Source of the DNA: JACVRU01 sp040902725
Lineage (GTDB): Bacteria > Actinomycetota > Thermoleophilia > Gaiellales > Gaiellaceae
DNA length: 64,000 nt
NCBI GenBank assembly: GCA_040902725.1
Contig: JBBDWU010000045.1
Location: forward strand, 1-64,000
Direction: 5' to 3'
Shown here: positions 1-8,186 of the stretch, one piece after another
Layout of the letters: each line of letters begins with the position of its first letter
Position numbering within the stretch: position 1 is the stretch's first letter
The notes under the pieces: model-generated
What the model was told of the DNA's origin: nothing
What the model saw: only the letters and a program-made list of their open reading frames with translations
Databases searched by the model: none
Position numbers and translations under genes: made by a program

Positions 1-50
1 CCGACGGCGTTCGCCATCGACGAACGGGTCCCTTCATTACGGTTCGACTT

Positions 51-968
51 CTAAGCCAGATGCTGCGGCAGGCCGAAGCGCGGGAAGAGCGCCTCGGTGT
101 CGAGGAAGAACGTGAGCTCGACGATCCGCCCGCCTGAGATCTCCAGCACCTGAAGCGCCCAGGGCTCGTAGCCGCCGTCCGGCGAGGGCTTGTACTGGCC
201 GAAGGCGGGCGAGCCGTTGGCGCTGCCGGCGGGGATCACGCGCGAGCCGCGGCAGCCGACGCCGGGGCCGAGCCACCACCTGAAGATGTCGTCGCGGCCG
301 GTCAGCCAGAGGTCGTACGGCGGCATCGACTGGGTCGCCTCCTCGTGGATCAGGGCGGTAAGCGCGTCGATGTCGTAGGCCTCGAAGGCCGTCACATAAC
401 GGGCGAGCAGCTCCTGGTCGACAGGCTCGGCCGTGGCGGTCGGTTCGGTTGCGCCGAGCGTCGCGCGCGCCCGCTGGAGGGCGCTGTTGACCGAGGCGAC
501 GCTCGTCTCGAGCAACTCGGCGACCTCGCCGGCCTGCCAGCGGAGCACCTCGCAGAGGATGAGCACGGCGCGCTGGCGGGGCGGCAGGTGCTGAAGCGCC
601 GCGACGAAAGCGAGCTTGATCGTCTCGCGCTCGATCGCCGTGTCGGCCGGATCGGGCAGCGGCTCGATCCAGGTCGCCTCGGGCAGCTCGCGCAGGTTCT
701 CGGCGACGGGCGCGCCGGCCGGCCCGAGATCCATCGGCCGCGCGCGCCGCTTCTGGCCTTCGAGCAGGTCGAAGGAGACGTTGGTGGCGATGCGATAGAG
801 CCAGGAGCGCAGCGACGCGCGGCCCTCGAAACGCTCGTAGGCGCGCCAGGCGCGGATGAACGTCTCCTGCACCGCGTCCTCGGCCTCGGTGGAGCCGAGC
901 ATGCGGTAGCAGTACGCGGTCAGCTCGGCGCGGTGCTGCTCGAGCTCGAGTTCCGGGGCGACGGCCAC
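51..968 (-). CDS. ECF sigma factor with C-terminal SnoaL-like domain (SigG/SigX5 type)
   Basis: This is an RNA polymerase sigma-70 factor of the extracytoplasmic-function group. Sigma region 2 lies at about residues 12-78, with the core-binding helix around DAVQETFIRAWRAY. Sigma region 4 is at about 118-172, and its recognition helix ends in SVNSALQRAR. Residues 185-300 look like a SnoaL/NTF2-type fold. In related sigma factors (SigJ, ECF41, SigX5) such a tail takes the place of a separate anti-sigma factor and tunes activity. No anti-sigma gene is next to it, which agrees with that. The start is GTG and the 305-residue length is normal for the fused type. Its target promoters are not visible here. 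Confidence 0.9.
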   Translation of the reverse strand: MAVAPELELEQHRAELTAYCYRMLGSTEAEDAVQETFIRAWRAYERFEGRASLRSWLYRIATNVSFDLLEGQKRRARPMDLGPAGAPVAENLRELPEATWIEPLPDPADTAIERETIKLAFVAALQHLPPRQRAVLILCEVLRWQAGEVAELLETSVASVNSALQRARATLGATEPTATAEPVDQELLARYVTAFEAYDIDALTALIHEEATQSMPPYDLWLTGRDDIFRWWLGPGVGCRGSRVIPAGSANGSPAFGQYKPSPDGGYEPWALQVLEISGGRIVELTFFLDTEALFPRFGLPQHLA

Positions 969-981
969 CGTGCGATCGTAG

Positions 982-1077
982 CTAGCCGCGATCGACAGCC
1001 AGCCGGACGCCCAGAGCGATCAGGACGGCGCCGCTGACAGCCTCCACGAAGGGCGAGTACCTGACCGTCGAGCACTG
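982..1077 (-). pseudogene. 3'-terminal remnant of a LysE-type exporter gene
   Basis: Reading leftward, this stretch translates to a tail containing RYSPFVEAVSGAVLIALG followed by VRLAVDRG and a TAG stop. LysE/RhtB amino-acid exporters end in just such a last membrane helix (VSGAVLIALGVRLA). Nothing of the rest of the transporter is present. The reading frame runs directly from the stop codon of the adjacent PIN toxin gene. I infer that the body of a lysE gene was lost when the toxin-antitoxin pair or other DNA replaced it. The fragment is short, so the match is by recognition of one helix only. Confidence 0.5.
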
Positions 1078-1521
1078 CTACGCCGTCTCAGCAAGCGGGT
1101 CGACGACCCGCAGGCGCGGGAAGCGGCGAAAGCCGCTGTCGTGCGAGGCGAGGACGAGCCCGTGCTCGATCGCGAGCGCCGCGATCTCGACGTCGGGAGT
1201 GTCGTCGCTGCGCAGGCCCGGCGTCTCGGCCAGCTCCGCGGCGATCGCAGCGTGTCCGCTGCCTGGTGCGACGACACGGACGGCCGGCTGCTCGAGATAG
1301 GCCGCTGCGACGGCCCAAGCGTCCCTGACCGTGACCGCGTGCTGCCCGAACACCCTCGCGCTCGTGATCAGGCGGAGGAACGCATAGACGACCGGCCAGC
1401 AGAGCGCGACCGTCCCCTCGCCTTCCGCGAAGCGCTCCTCGAGCCAGCCGCGGGCGCGATCGTGCTCCGGTGCATCCGTGAATGTCGCGTAGACGAGCAG
1501 GTTGGTGTCGACCAGCGTCAC
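1078..1521 (-). CDS. vapC: PIN-domain ribonuclease toxin (VapC-like)
   Basis: This is the toxin half of a type II toxin-antitoxin pair. PIN toxins are Mg-dependent RNases that cut tRNA, rRNA or mRNA when freed from their antitoxin. The protein opens with the first catalytic Asp in LVDTNLLVYA. Further acidic residues sit in SDDTPDVEIAALAIEHG and ASHDSGF near the C-terminus. The WP-x5-FLR segment in the middle and the ending RFPRLRVVDPLAE match the TIGR00028-like actinobacterial group. Its start overlaps the stop of the antitoxin gene by 4 nt (ATGA), so the two are translationally coupled. At 147 residues it is full length. Confidence 0.9.
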   Translation of the reverse strand: MTLVDTNLLVYATFTDAPEHDRARGWLEERFAEGEGTVALCWPVVYAFLRLITSARVFGQHAVTVRDAWAVAAAYLEQPAVRVVAPGSGHAAIAAELAETPGLRSDDTPDVEIAALAIEHGLVLASHDSGFRRFPRLRVVDPLAETA

Positions 1522-1763
1522 GGCAGGTCGCGCTGCGCGCTCCGCTCGTCGTCGAGCGCCGCGAGCAGCGCCGACACGTCGGAGACGTCGAGCAGCGGGC
1601 GCCCGGGTAGCTCAGGCAACGCCGGCGGCACAGCTGCGGGAGTCGTGCGCGCACTCCTGCGGATCAGCCGATTGACGGCGGCACGGAACGACTCTCCCGT
1701 CCGCGCGCGTTCGCTCTCGATCAGCGCGGCGACGTCATCGTCAAGCGTGATCGTGGTGCGCAT
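1518..1763 (-). CDS. vapB: Ribbon-helix-helix antitoxin (VapB-like)
   Basis: This is the antitoxin that neutralises the downstream PIN toxin and normally represses the operon. Residues 1-40 form a ribbon-helix-helix DNA-binding domain: the strand MRTTITLDDDVAALI is followed by GESFRAAVNRLIRRS. The C-terminal part (about 45-81, ending in a DLLAALDDE-like acidic helix) is the expected toxin-binding tail. At 81 residues the length is typical. The gene is first in the pair, and its ATG lies inside a set of inverted GCATCA half-sites that look like its own operator. Confidence 0.9.
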   Translation of the reverse strand: MRTTITLDDDVAALIESERARTGESFRAAVNRLIRRSARTTPAAVPPALPELPGRPLLDVSDVSALLAALDDERSAQRDLP

Positions 1764-1793
1764 GATGCAACGATCATAGCATCAGAGGCATCA
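1763..1793 (-). promoter_or_regulatory. Candidate VapB operator and -10 region
   Basis: Three copies of one hexamer surround the antitoxin start. TGATGC is at 1763-1768, and its inverse GCATCA is at 1779-1784 and again at 1788-1793. Between the first two lies ATCATA, which read leftward gives the -10-like box TATGAT, 9 nt before the ATG. Ribbon-helix-helix antitoxins usually bind such spaced inverted half-sites over their own promoter. The assignment is inferred from sequence symmetry; no convincing -35 box is seen. Confidence 0.5.
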
Positions 1794-4256
1794 ATCGCCG
1801 GACCCCGCCCGCCCGGAGTCGGCCGCCAGCTCCAGCGCCGAGGCGAGGTCGAGTTGCCGCCCCTCGGCCCAGCCGGCCCCCATGGCGCCCTCGTCTCCGC
1901 CGATCAGCTCGAGGACGCGGGCCCGGATCGCCGCCTCATCCTCGTCCGGTCCCACGCCCATCTCCTCCCGCGCCGCCTCGGTCGCAGCGAGGATCGTCGC
2001 GGCTCGGCGCGTGTCGCCGCATGCCGCGGCAGCGGTGGCGAGGAGGTCGAGGCAATAGACCACGAGCGGACGGTCTCCGATCTCCTGCGCCCGGGTCGCG
2101 GCGAGCAGCGCTTCGCCGGCGCAGTCTCGCGCCTGGTCTCGGTAGACCATGGTCTCCGCCATGCCGGCGAGCGTGTACGCCTCGCACCGCGCCTGACCTT
2201 TCGAGCGCACGAACGGGAGGTTCTCGGCCAGAAGCGCCTGCGCACGATCATGTCGTCCTGTCTTGTTTGCGATCGACGCCAGGTTCAACCGGCACGAGGA
2301 GGTCGCGACGCCGTTGTCCGCGGCAACGGCCACGTCGAGCCGCTCGCGAAACGCGCTCGCGGCGGTCTCGAGATCGCCCTTCCGGAGTGCCGCGAGCGCC
2401 TGCTCCCGCAACAGATCGAGTCGCGCTGTGGCGCCACCGAGGCTCGCCGCGAGCGACGCAGCGTCGTCTGACGCTTCGATCGCCGCCACGTAGTCGCCCT
2501 GCGCGTAGGCGATCGTCCCGAGCGCCGAGAGCAGCCGCCGCCGCGTGTCGTCCTCGGCGTCGTCTAGCGCGAGCGCGCGGTCGAGCCACGCGCGCGCCTC
2601 GGTGTAGAGGCCTCGCGCGATCCAGTACGTCGGAAGTGCCGCCGTTATCTCTCGCACGAGTTCGGCGTCATCGGCCTCCAGTCCGAACGCAACGGCTCCA
2701 CGTAGGTTGTCGATCTCGACCTCGAACGCGTCCACCGGCCCCTCCTCGGGCTCGCCGGCTCGCAGCGTTGCATCCAGCCGGTCCGCGAACCCGCGGAAGT
2801 AGCCGGCGCGCCGACGGCGGAACTCATCGGCCTCGCCCGATTTCTCCAGCTGCTCCGTCGCGTACTCACGGATCGTCTCGAGCATCCAGAACCGCGCGTC
2901 GGTGTGGCGGAGCAGGCTCTTCTCCACCAGCGCCTGGAGCGTGTCCAGGTCGGCGTCGGCCACCGCTTCGGCCGCCTCCAGCGTGCAGCCGCCCGCGAAG
3001 ACGGCGAGCCGGGCGTGGAGTGGTCGCTCGGCGTCGGTGAGCAGCTCGTAGCTCCACTCGATCGTCGCGCGCAGCGTTTGGTGGCGCGCCTCGGCATCCC
3101 TGCCGCCTTTGAGCAGGTCGAGCCGCTCGGAGAGCCGGTGGAGGATCTCTTTCGGCGAGAGCACGCTCGCCCTGGCGGCGGCCAGCTCGAGCGCGAGCGG
3201 CAGGTCGTCGAGCGCCCGACAGAGCGCGCGGACGCTCTCATCGGGCTCGGCGCCGGCGCGCGCACAGAAGAGCTCGATCGCCTCGCGCTCGGCGAGCGGC
3301 GGCACCGGATACTCGCGCTCCCCACGCACCCGCAGCAGCTCGCGGCTCGTGACCAGCAGCCTGAGGTTGGGGCAGCGCTCGACGAGCGACGCGAGCTCGG
3401 GAGCCGACGCGACCACGTGCTCGAGGTTGTCGAGCAGGAGCAGAAGATTGCGCTCGCCGATGTGCTCGGCGAGCCCGTTCTTGGCGCCGAGCGTCCGCCC
3501 GATCGTTTCCTGGACGAGCGCCGGGTCCCTGAGCGGAGCGAGGCCGACCCAGAACACGCCCGCTTTGAACGCCGTGACGAGCCCGGTCGCCGCCTCGATC
3601 GCGAGGCGGGTCTTGCCCGAACCACCGGGACCCGTGAGCGTGACGAGGCGGGCGCCGCCGTCGAGCAGCGCCGTCAGCTCCTCGATCTCCCGCTTGCGGC
3701 CGAAGAACGTGCTGGCGGGGCGGGGCAGGTTCGTGTTCGAGATCGTCCCCAGCGGCGGGAACTCGTCGCCGCCCAGTTGGAAGATCGAGACCGGCTCGCC
3801 GAAGTCCTTCAGCCGGTGCTCTCCCAGGTCGCCGAAGTCGCCCTCGACCAGGTCGCGCGTGTCCTTCGACAAGAGCACCTGGCCGCCGTGCCCGGCCGCC
3901 GCTATCCGCGCGGCCTTGTGCACGTCGTGGCCTACGTAGCCCTCCGCGGCGACGTGCGGCCTGCCCGTGTGCAGGCCCATCCGGACGCGGATCGGGCCCG
4001 CGGCCAGCTCGTCGAGCGCCTGCTTGGCTGCCGCGAGCGCTCCGGGCGCCGTTGGGAAGGCTACGAAGAACGCGTCCCCCTGCGTATCGACCTCGACGCC
4101 GCCGTGAGCGGCGAAGGCGTGCCGCAGCGCGCGGCGATGCTCGGCCAGCGCCTCCGCGTAGGCGGCCGCCCCCAGCTCATGCAACAGCGTCGTCGAGCCT
4201 TCGACGTCGGTAAAGAGGAACGTGACCTCCCCCGCGAGCAAGTCGTCGCGCGCCAT
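1791..4256 (-). CDS. Class III nucleotide cyclase-STAND ATPase-TPR protein (paralogue A)
   Basis: This large cytoplasmic signalling protein has three parts. Residues 8-165 are a class III adenylyl/guanylyl cyclase homology domain with both metal-binding Asp residues (D17 in FLFTDVEGS, D61 in DTQGDAFF). Residues 180-480 are a STAND/NB-ARC-like ATPase with Walker A GPGGSGKT (209-216), Walker B LLLLLDN (270-277) and a winged-helix-like part. The rest is helical TPR-type repeats. The usual transition-state Asn of the cyclase is His here (DVHKAARI), so cyclase activity is uncertain. I chose the ATG just before the cyclase domain; an upstream in-frame start would add about 58 residues that overlap a terminator. 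It is closely related to the genes at 5131 and 27330. Confidence 0.85.
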   Translation of the reverse strand: MARDDLLAGEVTFLFTDVEGSTTLLHELGAAAYAEALAEHRRALRHAFAAHGGVEVDTQGDAFFVAFPTAPGALAAAKQALDELAAGPIRVRMGLHTGRPHVAAEGYVGHDVHKAARIAAAGHGGQVLLSKDTRDLVEGDFGDLGEHRLKDFGEPVSIFQLGGDEFPPLGTISNTNLPRPASTFFGRKREIEELTALLDGGARLVTLTGPGGSGKTRLAIEAATGLVTAFKAGVFWVGLAPLRDPALVQETIGRTLGAKNGLAEHIGERNLLLLLDNLEHVVASAPELASLVERCPNLRLLVTSRELLRVRGEREYPVPPLAEREAIELFCARAGAEPDESVRALCRALDDLPLALELAAARASVLSPKEILHRLSERLDLLKGGRDAEARHQTLRATIEWSYELLTDAERPLHARLAVFAGGCTLEAAEAVADADLDTLQALVEKSLLRHTDARFWMLETIREYATEQLEKSGEADEFRRRRAGYFRGFADRLDATLRAGEPEEGPVDAFEVEIDNLRGAVAFGLEADDAELVREITAALPTYWIARGLYTEARAWLDRALALDDAEDDTRRRLLSALGTIAYAQGDYVAAIEASDDAASLAASLGGATARLDLLREQALAALRKGDLETAASAFRERLDVAVAADNGVATSSCRLNLASIANKTGRHDRAQALLAENLPFVRSKGQARCEAYTLAGMAETMVYRDQARDCAGEALLAATRAQEIGDRPLVVYCLDLLATAAAACGDTRRAATILAATEAAREEMGVGPDEDEAAIRARVLELIGGDEGAMGAGWAEGRQLDLASALELAADSGRAGSGD

Positions 4257-4282
4257 CACGCCGAGATTGCCACGCACGCCGG

Positions 4283-4311
4283 CAAAAGAACAGGCCCGCT
4301 CGCGCGGGCCT
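4283..4311 (-). terminator. Intrinsic terminator
   Basis: A perfect 8-bp stem AGGCCCGC/GCGGGCCT with a 4-nt loop is followed, on the leftward strand, by the T-rich run GTTCTTTTG. It ends transcripts coming from the PIN-toxin locus to its right. It lies 27 nt before the start of cyclase A, so cyclase A probably needs its own promoter in this short gap or relies on readthrough. Confidence 0.75.
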
Positions 4312-4341
4312 CTCGAGTAGCGGGGGCGCGAACTGGACCCA

Positions 4342-4789
4342 TTAGCGACGATCTCGTCGAGGTCGAGTCCGTTGAGAAGTGGCCATCGCCGGGCTCGCAG
4401 CGACCTGGATCCCTTCGGCCCGGGCAGCACGGATGATCTTCTGATCGAACGACGTCATCGACGCGTCGACATGCCGAGCGGTCGCGAGGCAGTAGGCGTC
4501 TGGAAGGCTGATCGGATGGGCGCGCCGGAGTCGTGCCGCCTCGACTCCGATCGCCTCGCTCGGCTGATGGATCGCGACGCCCAGAGCAACGATCGCGGCG
4601 CGCGCTCGCCTGAACCGCCCATGGTCCGCGGCCGGCGCGACGAGCACCCTCGGACAGGTTGACGACGCTGGTCAGCAAGGTCGTGTCTCCTCGGTGCCAG
4701 GCCCTGAAGAGAACGCGCGTTTGCGAATGGTGGGGATCGGAAGCGTCGAGCGCGCCGATCAGAACGTCGGCGTCGAGGACGATCTTCAC
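4342..4789 (-). pseudogene. PIN-domain toxin (VapC-like), broken by a one-base frameshift
   Basis: Two frames together make one PIN protein. The first starts at GTG and reads VKIVLDADVLIGALDASD to about TSVVNLSE. The second continues LVAPAADHGRFRRARAAIV through SLPDAYCLATARH and MTSFDQKI to the stop. All three expected acidic positions are present (DAD, PDAY, FDQ). The shift falls in a run of three G (CCC on the given strand, 4647-4649); removing one G restores a continuous reading frame of about 148 codons. The start overlaps the stop of the small upstream gene (GTGA). It could be a real inactivating mutation or a sequencing error; the otherwise intact sequence favours error or very recent decay. 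Confidence 0.75.
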
Positions 4790-4908
4790 CGCGCGGCGTC
4801 TTCGGCGTCGAGCTGGTCGAGATACCCAGACGGATAGGTACCGGTGAGCGCACCGAACGCGCTCTCCAGGCTGTCCTCGCCGCGGCGGATACGCGCAGTA
4901 AAGGACAT
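4786..4908 (-). CDS. Small antitoxin-like protein, 40 residues
   Basis: This short gene directly precedes the broken PIN toxin and overlaps it by GTGA, the position and coupling expected of an antitoxin. The product starts MSFTARIRRGEDSLESA and ends GTYPSGYLDQLDAEDAAR. The ending resembles C-terminal toxin-binding tails of AbrB-type antitoxins, which often read G-x-YP-x-GYL. No DNA-binding domain is present in the 40 residues. The frame stays open for about 37 codons further upstream without a usual start, so this may be the C-terminal half of a longer antitoxin that has lost its N-terminus. There is no strong ribosome-binding site. Confidence 0.5.
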   Translation of the reverse strand: MSFTARIRRGEDSLESAFGALTGTYPSGYLDQLDAEDAAR

Positions 4909-5130
4909 GTTCTCGAGGTTCGGCGCGGAAGCCCGCGCGGCCCCGGCGCGGCTTCCCGACCGGTGCGGGCTGCCGGCAATCGCCGCGAAGCTCTCGACGA
5001 CCCGGCGGGCGCCTTCGCCGGCAAGCGCTCCAGGTCACCCGCGGCCGGTACCGCGACGACGAGACGCCGGGCCCGCCCGCTCACCCAGCACGAGCGTGGC
5101 GGCGCAGCTGCTTTGGCGCATCATGATGCC

Positions 5131-7662
5131 GTGCGCCGCGATCTCCCCTCTGGAACCGTCACGTTCCTCTTCACCGACGTCGAGGGCTCGACCAAGCTCT
5201 TGCACGAGCTCGGCGCGGAAGAGTACGCGCGTGCGCTCGCGGAGCATCGCCGTATCCTCCGAGATGCCTTCGCCGCGCACGGCGGCGTCGAGGTCGACAC
5301 GCAGGGAGACGCCTTCTTCGTCGCCTTCCCGACCGCACCGGGGGCGCTCGCCGCGGCAGCCGAGGCAACGGAGGAACTGGCTACGGGTCCGATCCGGATG
5401 CGGATCGGTTTGCACACCGGCACGCCGCACCTAGCCGAGGAGGGCTACGTGGGGTCGGACGTGCACAAGGGAGCCCGGATCGCGGCAGCGGGACACGGCG
5501 GTCAGGTGCTGCTCTCGAAGGAAACCCGCGAGCTCGCGGGGGTCGAGGTCGACGTTGCTGACCTCGGCGAGCACCGCCTGAAGGACTTCGCCGAGCCGGT
5601 GTGGATCTTCCAGCTCGGCGCGGGACGCTTCCCGCCGCTGAAGACGATCTCGAACACGAACCTGCCCCGGCCGGCGAGCTCGTTCGTCGGCCGGGAGCGC
5701 GAGGTCTCGGAGATCGGGGCGCTCCTTCGCGACGGTACGCGTCTCGTCACGCTCACCGGGCCTGGCGGCTCGGGCAAGTCGCGGCTGGCGATCGAGGCCG
5801 CGGCCGAGCTCGTACCCGAGTTCAGGAACGGCGTCTTCTGGATTGGCTTGGCGCCGCTCCGAGACCCGACCCTCGTGATGGAGACGGTGGCCCGGGCCGT
5901 GGGGGCGACTGACGGCCTTGCCGAACACGTTGCGGAGCGCGAGCTGCTGCTGCTGCTCGACAACTTTGAGCAGGTCGTCGAGGCCGCGCCGGAGCTCCCA
6001 GCCCTGCTCGAGTCCTGTCCGAACCTACGCGTACTCGTCACGAGCAGAGAGCTGCTGCGCGTGCGGGGCGAGGTCGAGTACGCAGTGCCCACGCTGGCCG
6101 AGCGGGAGGCGGTCGAGCTCTTCTCCGCTCGTTCAGATCTCGCGCCGGACGAGACGATCGCCGAGCTCTGCCGGCGCCTCGACACCCTGCCGCTGGCTGT
6201 TGAGCTGGCGGCAGCGCGCACGAGCGTCCTCTCTCCCGCCCAGATCCTGGAGCGCCTCTCACACCGTCTCGATCTATTCAAGGGAGGCCGGGACGCCGAC
6301 CCGCGCCAGCAAACGCTGCGCGCGACAATCGCATGGAGCTACGAGCTGCTGGGGCAGGAGGAGCGGCGCCTCTTCGCGCGACTCGCAGTCTTCGTCGGCG
6401 GGTGCACGCTCGAAGCCGCGCAAGAGCTCGCGGAGGCCGACCTCGACCCGCTCCAATCACTCGTCGACAAGAGCCTCCTCCGCCACACGGACGAACGGTT
6501 CTGGATGCTCGAGACGATCCGGGAGTACGCGGCCGAGCGCCTCGAGGAATCGGGCGAGGCCGATCGGTTGCGGCGGAAGCACGCGGAGCACTTCCTCGCG
6601 CTCGCGGAGGAGGCGGCGCCGAACCTCCGCGGGGCGAGCGCGAGCCCCGGCCCGTGGCTGGACCGGCTGGAAGCCGAGCACGACAACGTCCGAGCCGCGT
6701 TCGACCGCCTCCAGGTCATCGGCGAGACACAGCGTGTCCTACGGCTGGCCGGAGCCCTGTGGGTGTTCTGGAACGTGAGAGGTCACCTGCGTGAAGCCAG
6801 ACGTCGCCTCGATCGCGCACTCGACGGCAACGAGCGTCCGACCGCAGCGCGCGCGAGAGCACTCGTCGGGGCGGCCGCGGTCTCAGCGGCGAGCGGAGAC
6901 TCCGCGACGGCCACGATGCGGGCCGAGGCGGCGCTCACGTTGCACCGCTCACTCGGCGATCGGTGGGGCGCCGCGCTGTCTCAGTCGTACATCGCCACCG
7001 CTGCCGCCCAGGAACGCGACTGGGCGAAGGCGCAGCCAATAGCGGAGAAGTGCGCGCGAGCGTTCGAAGAGCTCGGCGACGAGCACTACGCGATGCTGGC
7101 GAAGTGGCTCCTGGCCTGGATGTGCAGGGAGCTCGGCGATCGCGAACGCGCCCGCGCACTGGCCGAGGAAAACGTCGGGCGCGCACGTGCGCTGGGTAAC
7201 GAGCGCGTCGAGGCGCGCTCGCTGGGCTCCCTGGCGATGCTGGCTGTCGACGAGGGCCGGCTCGAGGACGCGGTGGCGACGCTCAAGGAGGCGAACCGGA
7301 TCCACCGCGCCCTCGGCGACCGGTTCGAGATCGCGCTCGACCTCTGCCGCTTCGCGCGCGCGCTCGCAGCTGCCGGACGGCCGGGAACGGCGGCGCGGAT
7401 CCTCGCCACGGGCGAGGCTCTACGCGAGCAGATCGGCGCGACGCTGGAATCATGGATCGCCATGGAGGCGAAGCTCGGAGAGACGCTCACAGCGGCCCGC
7501 GCGCAGCTCGGTGCAGCCGCTTTCGCCGAAGCGTGGGAGCAAGGACGCTCGCTAACGGCCGACGAGGGCGTCGAGCTCGCCCTCGACGCCCTGGACCGTG
7601 CTCGCCCGCGCAATCCAGCGACACCGGATCCTCCGGCCGAATCCCGATCTCGTGATGTGTGA
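5131..7662 (+). CDS. Class III nucleotide cyclase-STAND ATPase-TPR protein (paralogue B)
   Basis: This is a close paralogue of the gene at 1791, read in the opposite direction. The cyclase homology domain (about residues 7-165) has metal-binding Asp at FLFTDVEGS (D16) and DTQGDAFF (D60). The ATPase has Walker A GPGGSGKS and Walker B LLLLLDNFEQ, and the C-terminal half is helical repeats. The transition-state Asn is replaced (SDVHKGARI), as in A. I placed the start at GTG (VRRDLPSGTVTF) because the same residues open the paralogue at 27330 and the upstream extension is low-complexity. Only the broken toxin locus and about 220 nt separate it from A. The cyclic nucleotide product, if any, and the stimulus are unknown. 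Confidence 0.85.
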   Translation: MRRDLPSGTVTFLFTDVEGSTKLLHELGAEEYARALAEHRRILRDAFAAHGGVEVDTQGDAFFVAFPTAPGALAAAAEATEELATGPIRMRIGLHTGTPHLAEEGYVGSDVHKGARIAAAGHGGQVLLSKETRELAGVEVDVADLGEHRLKDFAEPVWIFQLGAGRFPPLKTISNTNLPRPASSFVGREREVSEIGALLRDGTRLVTLTGPGGSGKSRLAIEAAAELVPEFRNGVFWIGLAPLRDPTLVMETVARAVGATDGLAEHVAERELLLLLDNFEQVVEAAPELPALLESCPNLRVLVTSRELLRVRGEVEYAVPTLAEREAVELFSARSDLAPDETIAELCRRLDTLPLAVELAAARTSVLSPAQILERLSHRLDLFKGGRDADPRQQTLRATIAWSYELLGQEERRLFARLAVFVGGCTLEAAQELAEADLDPLQSLVDKSLLRHTDERFWMLETIREYAAERLEESGEADRLRRKHAEHFLALAEEAAPNLRGASASPGPWLDRLEAEHDNVRAAFDRLQVIGETQRVLRLAGALWVFWNVRGHLREARRRLDRALDGNERPTAARARALVGAAAVSAASGDSATATMRAEAALTLHRSLGDRWGAALSQSYIATAAAQERDWAKAQPIAEKCARAFEELGDEHYAMLAKWLLAWMCRELGDRERARALAEENVGRARALGNERVEARSLGSLAMLAVDEGRLEDAVATLKEANRIHRALGDRFEIALDLCRFARALAAAGRPGTAARILATGEALREQIGATLESWIAMEAKLGETLTAARAQLGAAAFAEAWEQGRSLTADEGVELALDALDRARPRNPATPDPPAESRSRDV

Positions 7663-7716
7663 AGTCATCGCCGGGCACTTGTCGCGGGTCCACATCGTCG
7701 CCCCGCCCCTGACGAG

Positions 7717-7746
7717 AAAAATCCCTGCGCTTAGCAGGGACTTTTC
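7717..7746. terminator. Bidirectional intrinsic terminator
   Basis: A 7-bp stem TCCCTGC/GCAGGGA with a 5-nt loop is flanked by GAGAAAAA on the left and CTTTTCT on the right. It therefore reads as hairpin plus U-tract on both strands. It serves cyclase B (rightward) and the initiator tRNA gene (leftward), which converge here. Confidence 0.85.
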
Positions 7747-7756
7747 TACTTGTTCA

Positions 7757-7830
7757 TAGCGGGGGCAGGATTTGAACCTGCGACCTCCGGGTTATGAGCC
7801 CGGCGAGCTACCTGACTGCTCCACCCCGCG
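7757..7830 (-). tRNA. tRNA-fMet (CAT)
   Basis: The leftward strand folds into a full cloverleaf. The acceptor starts CGCGGGG, the anticodon arm is CCGGG-CTCATAA-CCCGG, and the T arm is GCAGG-TTCAAAT-CCTGC. Position 1 (C) does not pair with position 72, and the anticodon stem ends in three G-C pairs; both mark an initiator tRNA. Discriminator base is A. CCA is not encoded. Confidence 0.95.
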
Positions 7831-7841
7831 TCGCGGTGCCA

Positions 7842-7847
7842 AGTATA
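7842..7847 (-). promoter_or_regulatory. Probable -10 box of the tRNA-fMet promoter
   Basis: On the leftward strand TATACT lies 11 nt upstream of the first base of the mature tRNA, a good match to the -10 consensus TATAAT. The -35 region is weak. The box lies just ahead of the rightward gene starting at 7860, so the two divergent promoters must overlap. Confidence 0.55.
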
Positions 7848-7859
7848 GCCTCCGATTCG

Positions 7860-8186
7860 ATGGCTTCGTGGATCTGGATCGGGCTCATCGCGCTCATCGC
7901 GGGCTTCGCCGGCGGGCTCGCCTTCGCCGTCGTGCGCGCGCTCGCGGCGTGGCGGACGCTGAGAGGCGCGTCGGCGACGCTGAGCGGCGGCCTCCAGCGC
8001 GTGAGCGACGACTCGGCGGCGCTGACGGCCAAGCTCGAGGCCCTTTCCAGCCGCTCGGAGCGGCTCCAGACCGCCTTGCAGCGACTGGCCGTGACCCGCG
8101 CCCGGCTGAACGTGCTGCTCGCGGCGATCGGCCAGGTGCGGGCCGGGATCGCGCGCGTCACGGGCATCGTTCCCCGCAAGGGCTAG
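7860..8186 (+). CDS. Membrane-anchored coiled-coil protein, function unknown
   Basis: This 108-residue protein starts with one transmembrane helix (about residues 3-25, WIWIGLIALIAGFAGGLAF), followed by a helical, coiled-coil-like cytoplasmic part (about 35-95) rich in Leu, Ala, Arg and Ser. It has no recognised domain. The ATG was chosen because it sits directly before the membrane helix, while the upstream frame crosses the tRNA gene. Its TAG stop overlaps the GTG start of the phosphatase gene by one base (TAGTG), so the two are coupled and may act together at the membrane. It superficially resembles small membrane scaffolds, but no function can be assigned. Confidence 0.75.
   Translation: MASWIWIGLIALIAGFAGGLAFAVVRALAAWRTLRGASATLSGGLQRVSDDSAALTAKLEALSSRSERLQTALQRLAVTRARLNVLLAAIGQVRAGIARVTGIVPRKG

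Noticed and set aside
4963..5130. Upstream extension of cyclase B to an ATG at 4963
   Set aside because: The extra 56 residues are Arg/Ala-rich without homology, and paralogues start directly at RRDLPSG or RSDLPAG.
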